From NCBI RefSeq assembly GCF_030499515.1, contig NZ_JASTWJ010000001.1, positions 3,700,001 through 3,764,000 on the forward strand: 64,000 nt of DNA. The letters are read 5' to 3'. Positions 37,362 to 45,674 of this stretch are shown piece by piece; position 1 is the stretch's first letter; every line of letters begins with the position of its first letter. The notes below the pieces were generated by a model that was not told the DNA's origin, made no database searches, and saw nothing but the letters and a program-made list of their open reading frames with translations. This stretch comes from Streptomyces sp. DT2A-34 (GTDB taxonomy: Bacteria; Actinomycetota; Actinomycetes; Streptomycetales; Streptomycetaceae). The position numbers were made by a program, and so were the translations under genes.

Positions 37362-38138
37362 TTGTACAGCATCATCGTGGTACCTCCGCCGACCACGGAG
37401 GACGAGACCGACCGCACCCGGGCCGCCCAGCTCCGGCTGGCTCCCGGCGAGCGGCTCAGCTTCGGGCGTTCCGCTTCCGACAACGACCTCACCATCGCGC
37501 ACGACGGGGTCTCCCGCAGAGCCGGTGAGATCACCGCGCAGGGCGCCTTCTGGATACTGAGCAACCTCAGCCGGGAACAGACGTACGTCGTGGAGAACCC
37601 GGAGGGCGCGGGCGAGCACATCAAGGTCGGGCCGGGGCGCCTTGACGCGCCGGTGCCCTTCGAGTTCTCGCGGATTGTGCTGCCGGCGGCCGGCGATCTG
37701 CTGGCGGTCGAGGTGTGGGCGCCGCGCCACGACTACCTCAGCTGCGACGGCGGCCTGGACGGCGCGACGACCGCCCCGGCCTTCTCGGTCGACCGCACCA
37801 AGCGGTACTTCGCGGTCCTGGCCGCCCTGTGCGAACCCCGGCTGCGCGGCGAACCGCACGCCCCGCCGCCCACGGTCGACCAGGTCGTGGACCGGCTGCG
37901 CCCCCACTGGCCTGCGGCGTCCCGTACGTCGGTTCAATGGAACATCGACTACCTCGCCGTGAAGCTGCGGCTCAAGCCCGGCCCGGAGACGGCGGACACC
38001 GGCCCGCGCCTCAACGGCAAGAAGGAGTCCCTGGTGTCGCTGGCGCTGCGCTTCGATCTCGTCCGGGAGGACGACCTGATCGTGCTGCGAGAGCCCGTGT
38101 CCTCGACGGCCCCGGCACCCGGCCGGACGGGCCGGTGA
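37362..38138 (+). CDS. FHA-domain protein, kinase partner (cassette 1)
   Basis: 258 residues, starts TTG 37362 with GGGGAG 8 bases before it. N-terminal FHA fold (about 1-120: LSFGRSASDNDLTIAHDGVSRRAGEI, YVVENPEGAGEHIKV), expected to bind phosphothreonine. The C-terminal part (about 140-240: RYFAVLAALCEPRLRG, TVDQVVDRLRPHWPAASRTSVQWNIDYLAVKLRL, LNGKKESLVSLALRFDLVREDDL) resembles a winged helix, so it may bind DNA or a partner when the kinase phosphorylates something. GTGA overlap with the kinase gene. Paralog of the gene at 40417. Confidence 0.8.
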   Translation: MYSIIVVPPPTTEDETDRTRAAQLRLAPGERLSFGRSASDNDLTIAHDGVSRRAGEITAQGAFWILSNLSREQTYVVENPEGAGEHIKVGPGRLDAPVPFEFSRIVLPAAGDLLAVEVWAPRHDYLSCDGGLDGATTAPAFSVDRTKRYFAVLAALCEPRLRGEPHAPPPTVDQVVDRLRPHWPAASRTSVQWNIDYLAVKLRLKPGPETADTGPRLNGKKESLVSLALRFDLVREDDLIVLREPVSSTAPAPGRTGR

Positions 38139-39709
38139 CCGAGCCGTACGCCGTGCCGGTGCCGAAGGGGTACCGGGTGGGCGGGTGGGAGGTGCGGGAG
38201 CCGATCGCCACGGGGGCGTTCGGGAGCGTGTACGCGGGCAGGCGCGTCGGAGCCGGCCCGGACCGGCCGGCCGAGGTGGCCCTGAAGTTCCTGCCCACTG
38301 GCACCGGAACCCCGCGCCAACTCACCCACCTGCGCGAACTCATCGACCGCGAGGTCGAGTTGCACCGCAGGCTGAAGCAGCCGCGGCTGATCCGGATGTA
38401 CGAGACCCTCGTCGTCGACGACGCGGACCACCCGGCCCTCGACGGCGCCACGGTCCTCGTACTGGAGAAGGCGGAAGGGTCGCTGTCGGCGTTGCTGGCG
38501 CACACGCCGAGGCCGGCGGCCGGACCGGCGCTGCTCGCGCAGATCTGCGCGGGACTGGCGCAGCTGCACCACGCCGGATGGGTGCACGGGGACCTCAAAC
38601 CGGCCAATGTGCTGCTGATGAAGGACGGTTCTGCCCGGCTCGCCGACTTCAACATGGCGGCGGAGCTGGAGGGCACGCACGCGTACACACCCGCCTTCTC
38701 GACCCCCGACTACACGCCGCCGGAACTCCTCTGGTCGGAGATCGGCGAGCGCGGCCGCCGTATCCGACCGTCGGCCGACGTCTGGGCGTTCGGCGTCCTG
38801 GCCCATCTGGTCCTCACCGGCTCCTTCCCGCTCCCCGGCGCCACTCCCACGACCCGCCGTGACGCGGCCGCCGCCTACGCCCGCGGCACCGACGAGCTAC
38901 GCCTGTCGCCCGAACTCCCGGACTCCTGGCGGGAGATCGTGCGGGACTGCCTGACCCGTACGCACGCCGACCGCGTCGGCACCCAGGACCTGCTGCGGCG
39001 GGTGGAGGCCGCGGCGGGCACCGGCCGTTCACCGCGCCTGCCGCGGGTCCTGCTCCCCCGCCGCCGCTCGCGCCGTACGACGATGCTGGCCGCCGCGACC
39101 GGCGTGGTGGCGGTGTCCGCCCTCGGCTACGGCATCAGCACCTGGGCCGGCGCCGGGACCGAGAGGGCCGGCGCGTCGGGCGGCGAGACCACGAAGGTCA
39201 CGGCCGCCACCTACGGCGCCTCCGAACTCCGTACGGACAAAGGTGTCCCGGTGGCCTACCGCCGCCTCATCGTCGACGCCGCCCACGACTGCGTCCAGCC
39301 GGAGGTCACCCCCGCGCTGATCGCCGCCCTGCTGAAGGCGGAGAGCAACTTCGACCCGGACCTCTCCGACCCGTCCGTGGGCAAGGAGGGCGAGTACGGC
39401 ATCGCGCGCTGGACGCCGAGCCTGCTGCGCTGGTGGATCCGCGACGACGGCGTCCCCGCGAAGGAGACCCCCAAGCCTCCCCTCTCCCCCGCCGAGTCCA
39501 TCCCGGCCGTCGGCCGCTACCTCTGCTTCATGGAACCGCGCCTGAACCAGACCGGCTTGTCCGGCGACCGCCAGGTGCTGCTGGCCGCCGCGTACCGGAC
39601 CTCGACCAAGGTCGTGAACAACGCGGGCGGTGTTCCCCCGCAGTACCGCGACTACGCCACCCGCGTCGCCCACTACCTCAAGGAGTACACGCCGCCCGGC
39701 AAGAGGTGA
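38135..39709 (+). CDS. Membrane Ser/Thr kinase with extracellular lytic-transglycosylase-like domain (cassette 1)
   Basis: 524 residues. Kinase domain about 13-300: Gly-loop IATGAFGSVYAG, Lys51 in VALKFLP, catalytic loop HGDLKPAN with Asp153 (Gly replaces the usual Arg), DFN instead of DFG at 171-173, APE-like PPE, and DVWAFGVLAH. One membrane span near 316-336. The outside part (about 375-520) contains an SLT-like core: ALIAALLKAESNFDP with Glu403 at the catalytic position, GEYGIARWTPSLLRWW, and VLLAAAYRTS. It looks like a kinase that senses or cuts peptidoglycan. GTG start overlaps the FHA gene. Confidence 0.85.
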   Translation: MTEPYAVPVPKGYRVGGWEVREPIATGAFGSVYAGRRVGAGPDRPAEVALKFLPTGTGTPRQLTHLRELIDREVELHRRLKQPRLIRMYETLVVDDADHPALDGATVLVLEKAEGSLSALLAHTPRPAAGPALLAQICAGLAQLHHAGWVHGDLKPANVLLMKDGSARLADFNMAAELEGTHAYTPAFSTPDYTPPELLWSEIGERGRRIRPSADVWAFGVLAHLVLTGSFPLPGATPTTRRDAAAAYARGTDELRLSPELPDSWREIVRDCLTRTHADRVGTQDLLRRVEAAAGTGRSPRLPRVLLPRRRSRRTTMLAAATGVVAVSALGYGISTWAGAGTERAGASGGETTKVTAATYGASELRTDKGVPVAYRRLIVDAAHDCVQPEVTPALIAALLKAESNFDPDLSDPSVGKEGEYGIARWTPSLLRWWIRDDGVPAKETPKPPLSPAESIPAVGRYLCFMEPRLNQTGLSGDRQVLLAAAYRTSTKVVNNAGGVPPQYRDYATRVAHYLKEYTPPGKR

Positions 39710-39801
39710 CCCTGAGAGTTCTCAGGTACCGCTCACGGGCGGCCGGCGGCACGGTGGTCGTGTCCACCAACGGGGGTGGCAACACCGGAAGGACACCGAC
39801 C

Positions 39802-40215
39802 ATGAAGCGCATGCTCGCCTCGCTGGGCGCGGCGGCCGTACTGGCCACCGGCGCCGTCGCCCTGACACCGACGGGCGCGTCCGCGGCACCGAACGGCTGC
39901 TGGGGGAACGCCGGCACGAAGACCGACCCCGACGGGCGCACCTACACGGCCCGCTACTGCCACAACTACCAGGGCGGCGACATCATCTGGTACCGCAACA
40001 AGATCGGCTACCTGTACGCGGGCGACAACTGGTTCGTCTGCCAGACGAAGGACCCGAGCTTCCCGAACCCGCCCGTCGGCAACGCCCGTAACGACTGGTG
40101 GCTCTACACCCAGGGCGACACCGGCAGCGAGCACAAGGCCTGGGGCTGGTTCCCGGCGACCAAGGTCTCGGGCGGCAACAACTACGAGCCGGTGCCGGGC
40201 CTGCCGGTCTGCTGA
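39802..40215 (+). CDS. Small secreted Cys/Trp-rich protein
   Basis: 137 residues with a signal peptide (MKRMLASLGAAAVLATGAVAL...ASA-AP). The mature part, about 105 residues, has four cysteines and many aromatics (NGCWGNAG, ARYCHNYQGGDIIWY, YAGDNWFVCQ, NDWWLYTQGD, HKAWGWFPATKV), suggesting an SH3-like beta barrel held by two disulfides. It is not otherwise recognisable. Just downstream of the first FHA-kinase cassette (92 bases), it may be a ligand or envelope partner of that kinase, which is inference. Confidence 0.75.
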   Translation: MKRMLASLGAAAVLATGAVALTPTGASAAPNGCWGNAGTKTDPDGRTYTARYCHNYQGGDIIWYRNKIGYLYAGDNWFVCQTKDPSFPNPPVGNARNDWWLYTQGDTGSEHKAWGWFPATKVSGGNNYEPVPGLPVC

Positions 40216-40258
40216 CCCGCTGACCTGCTTCTGCTGACCTGCCGACCGCCCGATCCGC

Positions 40259-40292
40259 GGCCTCCGGCTCCCTCGGGGGAGGGCCGGAGGCC
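40259..40292 (+). terminator. Terminator after the secreted-protein gene
   Basis: GGCCTCCGG-CT-CCCTC (40259-40274) pairs with GAGGG-CCGGAGGCC (40279-40292), a 14-bp stem with a 2-base bulge, followed by GTTCGCCTTTA. It lies 44 bases after the stop. Confidence 0.75.
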
Positions 40293-40416
40293 GTTCGCCT
40301 TTATCGCATGACCTCGCACATTTTGTACACGACACGCCGTTTTTTGCATGCCCTTGGGATGCCCGCGCTTTCCCTTCCTACCCTGACCCCAGTTTCTGTC
40401 GGGGGAGGAAACAGTC

Positions 40417-41196
40417 ATGCACAGCATCATCGTCGTGCCCATGCACAGCGCGTGCCCGGACGACCACCTTCGCCTGGAGCCGGGCGACGCCTTGCCGTTC
40501 GGCCGCGTGGCACCATCGCACAGCCCGCACAGCCCGCACAGCCCGCACAGCCCGCACAGCCCGCACCTGACCATCGCGCACGAGGGCGTCTCCCGTACGG
40601 CCGGAGAGATCACCGCCGCGGGCGCCTACTGGCGGCTCAGCAACCTGAGCAGCGCGCAGACGTACGTGGTCGAGAACCCGGAGGGCGCGGGTGAGCACAT
40701 CAAGGTCGCGCCCGGCCGGCTCGACGCCCCGGTGCCCTTCGAGTTCGCCCGCGTGGTCCTGCCCGCCGGGAGCGACCTGCTGAGCTTCGACGTCTGGGCC
40801 CCGCGCCACGACTTCCTGGACCGCCCCGGCCCGCGGGACGGGGCGCCCACGACATGCGCCTTCCCGCTCGACCGCGGCAAGCGGTACTTCCAGGTCCTGG
40901 TCGCCCTGTGCGCCGGGCGCCTGCGCGGCGAGCCGCACGCCCCGCTGCCCACCGCCGAGGAACTGGTCGAGCGGCTGCGCCCACTGTGGCCGTCGGTCTC
41001 CCGCGCGTCGGTGGCGTGGAACATCGACTACCTGGCCGTCAAACTGCGCCTCAAACCGGCTCCGGACTCCACGCCGGGCGGCGGCCCCCGCCTCAACGGC
41101 AAGAAGGAGCGCCTGGTCTCCCTGGCCCTGCGCTTCGACCTCGTACGCGAGGACGACCTGATCCTGCTTCACGGGAACAGGAGCGTCGTCCGATGA
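40417..41196 (+). CDS. FHA-domain protein, kinase partner (cassette 2)
   Basis: 259 residues, paralog of the FHA gene at 37362 over its whole length. FHA region LPFGRVAP...LTIAHEGVSRTAGEI; winged-helix-like C-terminal half (EELVERLRPLWPSVSRASVAWNIDYLAVKLRL, LVREDDLILL). A (HSP)5H insert encoded by a 9-base tandem repeat (40519-40566) sits between the Gly-Arg turn and LTIAHEGVSR, exactly where the phosphopeptide-binding loop should be. ATG 40417 follows GGAGGAAAC by 7 bases. Overlaps the kinase ATG by 4 bases. Confidence 0.8.
   Translation: MHSIIVVPMHSACPDDHLRLEPGDALPFGRVAPSHSPHSPHSPHSPHSPHLTIAHEGVSRTAGEITAAGAYWRLSNLSSAQTYVVENPEGAGEHIKVAPGRLDAPVPFEFARVVLPAGSDLLSFDVWAPRHDFLDRPGPRDGAPTTCAFPLDRGKRYFQVLVALCAGRLRGEPHAPLPTAEELVERLRPLWPSVSRASVAWNIDYLAVKLRLKPAPDSTPGGGPRLNGKKERLVSLALRFDLVREDDLILLHGNRSVVR
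40519..40566 (+). repeat. 9-base tandem repeat, five units, in the FHA gene
   Basis: CACAGCCCG repeated five times then CAC, in frame, encoding HSP repeats. Identical units suggest recent slippage; changes in copy number keep the frame. Confidence 0.9.
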
Positions 41197-42623
41197 GCGC
41201 CGACTCGTCGGCCCACGCCGTGGACGTCCCGCGGGGTTACCGCGTCGGCGCCTGGGAGGTGCGCGAGCCCATCGCGTCCGGGGGCTTCGGCAGTGTGTAC
41301 GCCGCCCGGCGCGCCGAGCCCGCCGAGCCCGCCGAGCCCGCCGAGCCCGCCGAGCCCGCCGAGGGCCTGCCGACCGAGGTCGCGCTGAAGTTCCTGCCCA
41401 CAGGCACCCAAACGCCACGCCAACTGCACCACTTGCGGGAACTCGCCGAGCGGGAGACCGAGTTGCTGCGCCGATTGCAGCGTCCGCGCCTGATCCGGAT
41501 GTACGAGGCCCTGACCGTGGACGACCCGGCCCGCCCCGGCCTCGACGGCGCCACGGTCCTCGTACTGGAACGCGCCGAGGGCTCCCTCGACCAGCTGCTC
41601 GACCAGTTGTCGGCGCGGCTGCGGGGCCGCAGGGGCGCGCCCGCCGGCCATGCCGTCGCCGTCCCGGGCGGACCCTCCCTGGTCGCCCAGATCTGCGAGG
41701 GAGTGGCCCACCTCCACCACGCGGGCTGGGTGCACGGCGACCTCAAGCCCGCCAACGTGCTGCTGATGGCGGACGGTTCGGCACGCCTCGCCGACTTCAA
41801 CATGGCCGCCGAACTGGACGGCACCCACGCCTACTCCCCCGCGTTCACGACCTCCGACTACACCCCGCCCGAACTGCTGTGGGCCGAGGTCGGCGAACGT
41901 GGCCACCAGACCCGTCCCACCGCCGACATCTGGGCCTTCGGCATCATCGCCCACCTGGTGCTGACCGGCAGCCTGCCGTTCCCCGGAACGAACCCGACGG
42001 CCCGCCGGGAAGCGGTCCAGCGCTACGCCAAGGGCCGCGACGAGCTCCGCCTCTCGCCCGAACTCCCGGACGTGTGGCGGCAGATCGTCACCGACTGCCT
42101 CGCCCCCACCCACGCCGACCGGGCCCCGCACACCGCGCAGGCCCTGCTGCGCCGGGTCGAGGCCGCGGCCGGGGCGGCACGCTCCCCGCGGCTGCCCCGG
42201 CTGAAGCCGCGGCGCGGCCCGCATCCGGCCGTCCTCATCTCGCTCGCGGCGATCGCGGCGGTGTCGCTGGCCACCGCCGGGCTGCTCGCCCTGCGCGAGC
42301 CCGCGCCCCAGGGGTACGCCCGCTGCGACCAGGGAGACGTCTGCTTCTTCACGAAGCCGGACGGACAGGGCGAGATGTGCGCCTGGTACGAGCGCGACCA
42401 CGACTGGATCGGCGGCGTCATCACCTGCGACTGGGCGAAGACCACCCGACCGAGATCGGCCTTCAACAACGGCTACGTCGGGGATCCGCACCACGACGTC
42501 AAGCTCTTCCGCAAGGCCAAGTGGAAAGAGCCGTTCGGCTGCATCCAGGAGCTCCAGAAGGTCAACTTCCCTGACCCCGGCGGCCTGGTGATCCGCTCTC
42601 ATGAATGGGTTCGCTCCTGCTGA
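41193..42623 (+). CDS. Membrane Ser/Thr kinase with I36/crystallin-like ectodomain (cassette 2)
   Basis: 476 residues. Kinase domain homologous to cassette 1: IASGGFGSVYAA, VALKFLP lysine, HGDLKPANVLL, DFN in place of DFG, TPPELLW, DIWAFGIIAHLVLTG. An (AEP)5 insert (41313-41357) lies between the Gly-loop and the VALK lysine. One membrane span near 345-365. The outside domain of about 105 residues has five cysteines and CFFTKPDGQGEMCAWYERD ... DWAKTTRPRSAFNNG, typical of peptidase-inhibitor I36 or crystallin-like Ca-binding folds. Sensing of a peptide or wall component is plausible. Confidence 0.83.
   Translation: MSADSSAHAVDVPRGYRVGAWEVREPIASGGFGSVYAARRAEPAEPAEPAEPAEPAEGLPTEVALKFLPTGTQTPRQLHHLRELAERETELLRRLQRPRLIRMYEALTVDDPARPGLDGATVLVLERAEGSLDQLLDQLSARLRGRRGAPAGHAVAVPGGPSLVAQICEGVAHLHHAGWVHGDLKPANVLLMADGSARLADFNMAAELDGTHAYSPAFTTSDYTPPELLWAEVGERGHQTRPTADIWAFGIIAHLVLTGSLPFPGTNPTARREAVQRYAKGRDELRLSPELPDVWRQIVTDCLAPTHADRAPHTAQALLRRVEAAAGAARSPRLPRLKPRRGPHPAVLISLAAIAAVSLATAGLLALREPAPQGYARCDQGDVCFFTKPDGQGEMCAWYERDHDWIGGVITCDWAKTTRPRSAFNNGYVGDPHHDVKLFRKAKWKEPFGCIQELQKVNFPDPGGLVIRSHEWVRSC
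41313..41357 (+). repeat. 9-base tandem repeat, five units, in the kinase gene
   Basis: GCCGAGCCC repeated five times, then GCCGAG; encodes (AEP)5-AEG between kinase strands beta2 and beta3. Frame-neutral length variation is possible. Confidence 0.9.
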
Positions 42624-42700
42624 ACCGACGGTCGTCGTGCCGGTCCGCCCTACAACCACGAAGAACGACAACCAAGAAGAACGAGAACGGGGAGACACAC

Positions 42701-43327
42701 ATGAAGACAACCGCCCTGAACCGACACCGCAAGACGCCCGTGGCCCTCGCGGCCGGCGCCCTCGCGCTCTCACTCGGCTTCCAGCTCACCGCCACGGCCA
42801 CGGCCACGGCGGCTCCCGACACGGACCAGGTGACCGACGCGATCGCGGACGTGACCAAGCCCAGGTTCCAGATGCCGTTCGCCTGCGACACGCACTGGCG
42901 GATCGACACCTACGACAGCGGCCACAGCCCTGCGGTGGACATCGTGGTGAAGGACAACACGGGGTCGTCGGGCAAGGCGGTGTACCCCGGCTACCTGGGC
43001 ACGGTGGCCCGCACCTTCTGGGACCGGGGCGCCGGCAACGTCATCGTCATCAACCACGGCGCCGGCTGGTACACGGCGTACTACCACCTCAAGGAGAAGC
43101 ACGACACGTACGTCCAGGTGGGCGACGTGGTCACCGCGAAGACCAGGATCGGCAGCATCGGCGCGACCGGCAGCAACAGCGGCAACTGGGCGCACCTGCA
43201 CTACGAGCAGCGCTACAAGCTCACCGGCATCCCCACGGAGGCCGACCGCGAGCCCGTGCACTTCAACGGCACGAAGTACACGGGTACGGGCCAGACGTGG
43301 AAGGACGTCGTCAGCAAGAACTGCTAG
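42701..43327 (+). CDS. Secreted M23-family metallopeptidase
   Basis: 208 residues. Signal peptide with many Ala/Thr (about 1-38, ending TAAP). The catalytic domain has zinc-ligand candidates His and Asp in GHSPAVDIV and His in WAHLHYEQ, plus GNVIVINHGAGWYTAYYHL, GDVVTAKTRIGSIGATGSNSG. M23 enzymes cut peptidoglycan cross-bridges. The first His-Asp spacing is four residues rather than three, as in some actinomycete members. It starts 77 bases after the cassette-2 kinase stop; RBS GGGGAG. It may be co-transcribed with the kinase. Confidence 0.85.
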   Translation: MKTTALNRHRKTPVALAAGALALSLGFQLTATATATAAPDTDQVTDAIADVTKPRFQMPFACDTHWRIDTYDSGHSPAVDIVVKDNTGSSGKAVYPGYLGTVARTFWDRGAGNVIVINHGAGWYTAYYHLKEKHDTYVQVGDVVTAKTRIGSIGATGSNSGNWAHLHYEQRYKLTGIPTEADREPVHFNGTKYTGTGQTWKDVVSKNC

Positions 43328-43516
43328 CGCCCCAGGCCCCCCGCTTCACCGCCAAGGTATTGGCAGATCCGGGCCACTCCCGGCATGGAAAGTGCCTGGT
43401 CAGTGACCCGGGATTTGGCACCCTGAAACCTTTGAGGTTCCGGCCGTATCCCGTTGCCGTCACAGTCAGGAGGCAAGCACGACGGAAGACGGAATCGGAG
43501 CCAAGGAGTGAACCGC

Positions 43517-43936
43517 ATGACCTCGATACGCAAGACCGCCCTGGGAGCCATCACCTCGGCGCTTCTCCTCGCCGGCTCGGCCGCACCCGCCCTCGCCGCC
43601 CCTTCGGCGCCTCAGGCGGCTCCGGGTGAGGGCTGGGTCCGTGTGGCCGCCAGCGGCGACTTCACCGCCCAGGGCACGTGGAGCAAGTCCACGACCTGGG
43701 GCCAGTCGGCGGGGACCATCACCAGCACGTCCGCCTCAGGCTGGGTCAAGGACCTTGACGACGACGGGGACTGCGCCCAGGTCGTCATCAACTGGTACGG
43801 CAGCGGCGGAAAGTCCGACACCGACTACTCGCCCAAGGCCTGCCCCCAGGGCGACAAGGACTACTTCTCCAAGGCGCCCGGTGACAGCACCAACTGGACG
43901 GCCACCGGCTACGAAGTCTGGATGCGGAAGGCCTGA
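43517..43936 (+). CDS. Small secreted protein, unknown
   Basis: 139 residues: signal peptide MTSIRKTALGAITSALLLAGSAAPALA-AP, then about 110 mature residues with two cysteines and beta-rich composition (GWVRVAASGDFTAQGTWSKS, CAQVVINWYGSGGKSDTDYSPKACPQGD, GYEVWMRKA). AAGGAG 8 bases before ATG 43517 sets the start; GTG 43508 overlaps that site. The next gene starts 24 bases later and is probably in the same transcript. No family recognised. Confidence 0.75.
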   Translation: MTSIRKTALGAITSALLLAGSAAPALAAPSAPQAAPGEGWVRVAASGDFTAQGTWSKSTTWGQSAGTITSTSASGWVKDLDDDGDCAQVVINWYGSGGKSDTDYSPKACPQGDKDYFSKAPGDSTNWTATGYEVWMRKA

Positions 43937-43960
43937 GCGTCCGACGGGGGAAGGAACCAC

Positions 43961-44509
43961 ATGACCATCCATACGCACCGGCCCCGCCTGGCCTCGGCCC
44001 TGACCGCCGCCGTCATGAGCGCGGCTGTCGGCGCCACGCTGGCCCTGGGCGCCTCTCCGGCATCGGCGGCCGTCTCCGACGGTTACGTCAGCGGCGGCGG
44101 CAGTTTCAACAACGACTGGGGGGACGAGGGCACAGTGTCCACCAGCGCCTATTCGCCGTCCAACGCCGCCTGTCTGTGGCAGAAGATCCTGTGGGCCGAG
44201 GGCCTGCTGAAGGAGTCGAAGATCAGCGGCAACTTCTCGGCGGAGACACGCGTCGCCACCAAGAAGCTCCAGTCCCGCTGGAACATCAACACGACCGGCA
44301 AGGCCGACCCGCGGACGTTCAACACCGCCGGCAAACCCGGCAGGCTGAAGTACGTCTCCGGCAGCACCGCCAGCGGTAGGGAGCTTACGCTCAAGTACCA
44401 GGGCGGCTCACACGAGTTCACCGTGAAGCGCAACGACAAGGGCCGGTACGGCTTCTACGCCGACGGCGCCTGGAGGAGCGCCGCGTACAGGTCCCTCAGC
44501 TGTCGCTGA
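43961..44509 (+). CDS. Secreted peptidoglycan-binding-like protein (paralog of 46357)
   Basis: 182 residues. Signal peptide ending ASPASAA. The mature part begins VSDGYVSGGGSFNNDWGDEGTVSTSAYSPSNAACLWQKILWAEG, then a degenerate PG_binding_1-like unit (ISGNFSAETRVATKKLQSRWNINTTGKADPRTF) and a C-terminal beta segment with two cysteines in total. Shares the CLWQKILWAEG block with the gene at 46357. The end overlaps the convergent DUF397 gene by 14 bases. Confidence 0.8.
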   Translation: MTIHTHRPRLASALTAAVMSAAVGATLALGASPASAAVSDGYVSGGGSFNNDWGDEGTVSTSAYSPSNAACLWQKILWAEGLLKESKISGNFSAETRVATKKLQSRWNINTTGKADPRTFNTAGKPGRLKYVSGSTASGRELTLKYQGGSHEFTVKRNDKGRYGFYADGAWRSAAYRSLSCR

Positions 44510-44726
44510 CGTCCAGAGCGGCCCCGTCCTTGAGTGTCCCGACGAATGCGCCCCAGGCGTGGGCGGGGAACACGAGGGCGGGGCCGTTGGGGTTCTTGGA
44601 GTCGCGGACGGGGGTGATGCCGGGGAGGTTGTCGGCTACTTCGAGGCAGTCGGCGCCTTGACCATTGCTGTAGCTGCTCTTGCGCCAGGCGACGGAGCTC
44701 AGGTCAATCCCCTTGCTGCGCTTCAT
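44496..44726 (-). CDS. DUF397 protein
   Basis: 76 residues: AWRKSSYSNGQGADCLEVADNLPGITPVRDSKNPNGPALVFPAHAWGAFV is the complete DUF397 motif. These small proteins occur only in actinomycetes, next to XRE/DUF5753 regulators, and bind or antagonise them; some pairs behave like toxin-antitoxin systems. Its start lies 23 bases inside the end of the XRE gene, confirming the pair. Confidence 0.92.
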   Translation of the reverse strand: MKRSKGIDLSSVAWRKSSYSNGQGADCLEVADNLPGITPVRDSKNPNGPALVFPAHAWGAFVGTLKDGAALDVSDS

Positions 44727-45570
44727 CTCTGTAGTTCCTCGCTGCTTCTTCGATCAAGGCAAGGGACGCCGCGGGAGGGAGTGCGACGGCCCTGAGGAGA
44801 TCGTACGACCTGCGGTACTCCTTCACGAGGGCCGGAAAGTCGGCAATCTGGCCATCGAAGTTGCTTTCCGTCCACACCAGCGGCGGCGCGTCAGGGAAGG
44901 TCATGATCTTGGCCATGCCGTACATGAGGGGGTGCGCGGCGGTCGTTTGCGGGACGATCTGCAAAACACTCTCCGTGGCCCGGATCACGTTCACGATGTG
45001 CTCCAGCTGCTCGGCCATCTGCCCCGGCGGCATAAGCGGGGTCCGAATGACTGACTCGCGAAGGATCCCCCAGTACGCAGGCCGCTGCTCACGATCCCAC
45101 AGTTCCGCACGCTTCAGCCGCGCGCGGACACGCTGCTCGATCAGCTCTCGGGACGGCGACGACTCCCCGTGCCGCATGAGAACCCGCATGTACGGCTCGG
45201 TCTGCAGGAGGCCTGGGATGACGTTGGGCGCCCATTCCTCCAACGTCTCCGCGTGCTTCTCCAGGTCCGGCACATCCGCGTAGTACAGCGGATGCCCCGC
45301 CCGCCGCGCCTTGGCGACGTCTTCGCAGCGCCGCTGGAAAAACCCGTCCGTGCCCAGCCGCTCGTCCACATGCCGGGCCAGATCCATCGGCATCCCCCGT
45401 TCCCCGCGCTCGATCTGGCTGAGGAACGGGATCCCGCGAAAACTCCCGTCCGCCAACTGCTCCAGCGTCAGCCCCGCTTGCTCCCGCCTATAGCGCAACT
45501 CAGCGCCGTAGAAGCACGGGACATTCATCGACGCGTCAGGGTCCTTCTTCGCGGGCACACCCACCACCAC
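44704..45570 (-). CDS. XRE regulator with DUF5753 domain (WhiJ/AbaA-like)
   Basis: 288 residues. HTH about 18-75 (YGAELRYRREQAGLTLEQLADGSFRGIPFLSQIERGERGMP), DUF5753 about 100-280 (EEWAPNVIPGLLQTEPYMRVLM, LWDREQRPAYWGILRESVIRTPLMPPGQMAEQLEHIV, VLQIVPQTTAAHPLMYGMAKIMTF). This family controls development and antibiotic production in Streptomyces together with DUF397 and ATPase partners. GTG 45570 keeps the typical KKDPDAS N-terminus; ATG 45528 is a shorter alternative. Divergent from the small gene and HATPase at 45675-46360. Confidence 0.88.
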   Translation of the reverse strand: MVVGVPAKKDPDASMNVPCFYGAELRYRREQAGLTLEQLADGSFRGIPFLSQIERGERGMPMDLARHVDERLGTDGFFQRRCEDVAKARRAGHPLYYADVPDLEKHAETLEEWAPNVIPGLLQTEPYMRVLMRHGESSPSRELIEQRVRARLKRAELWDREQRPAYWGILRESVIRTPLMPPGQMAEQLEHIVNVIRATESVLQIVPQTTAAHPLMYGMAKIMTFPDAPPLVWTESNFDGQIADFPALVKEYRRSYDLLRAVALPPAASLALIEEAARNYRDEAQQGD

Positions 45571-45674
45571 CGTTTCCCAAGCTGCCGTGCGAACCCCAAA
45601 CCCCTTTTACGGTACGCACCTTGACGCCACTCTGTGAGCAATCCAGCACAGAACGCACACGGAGGCGTACCCCC

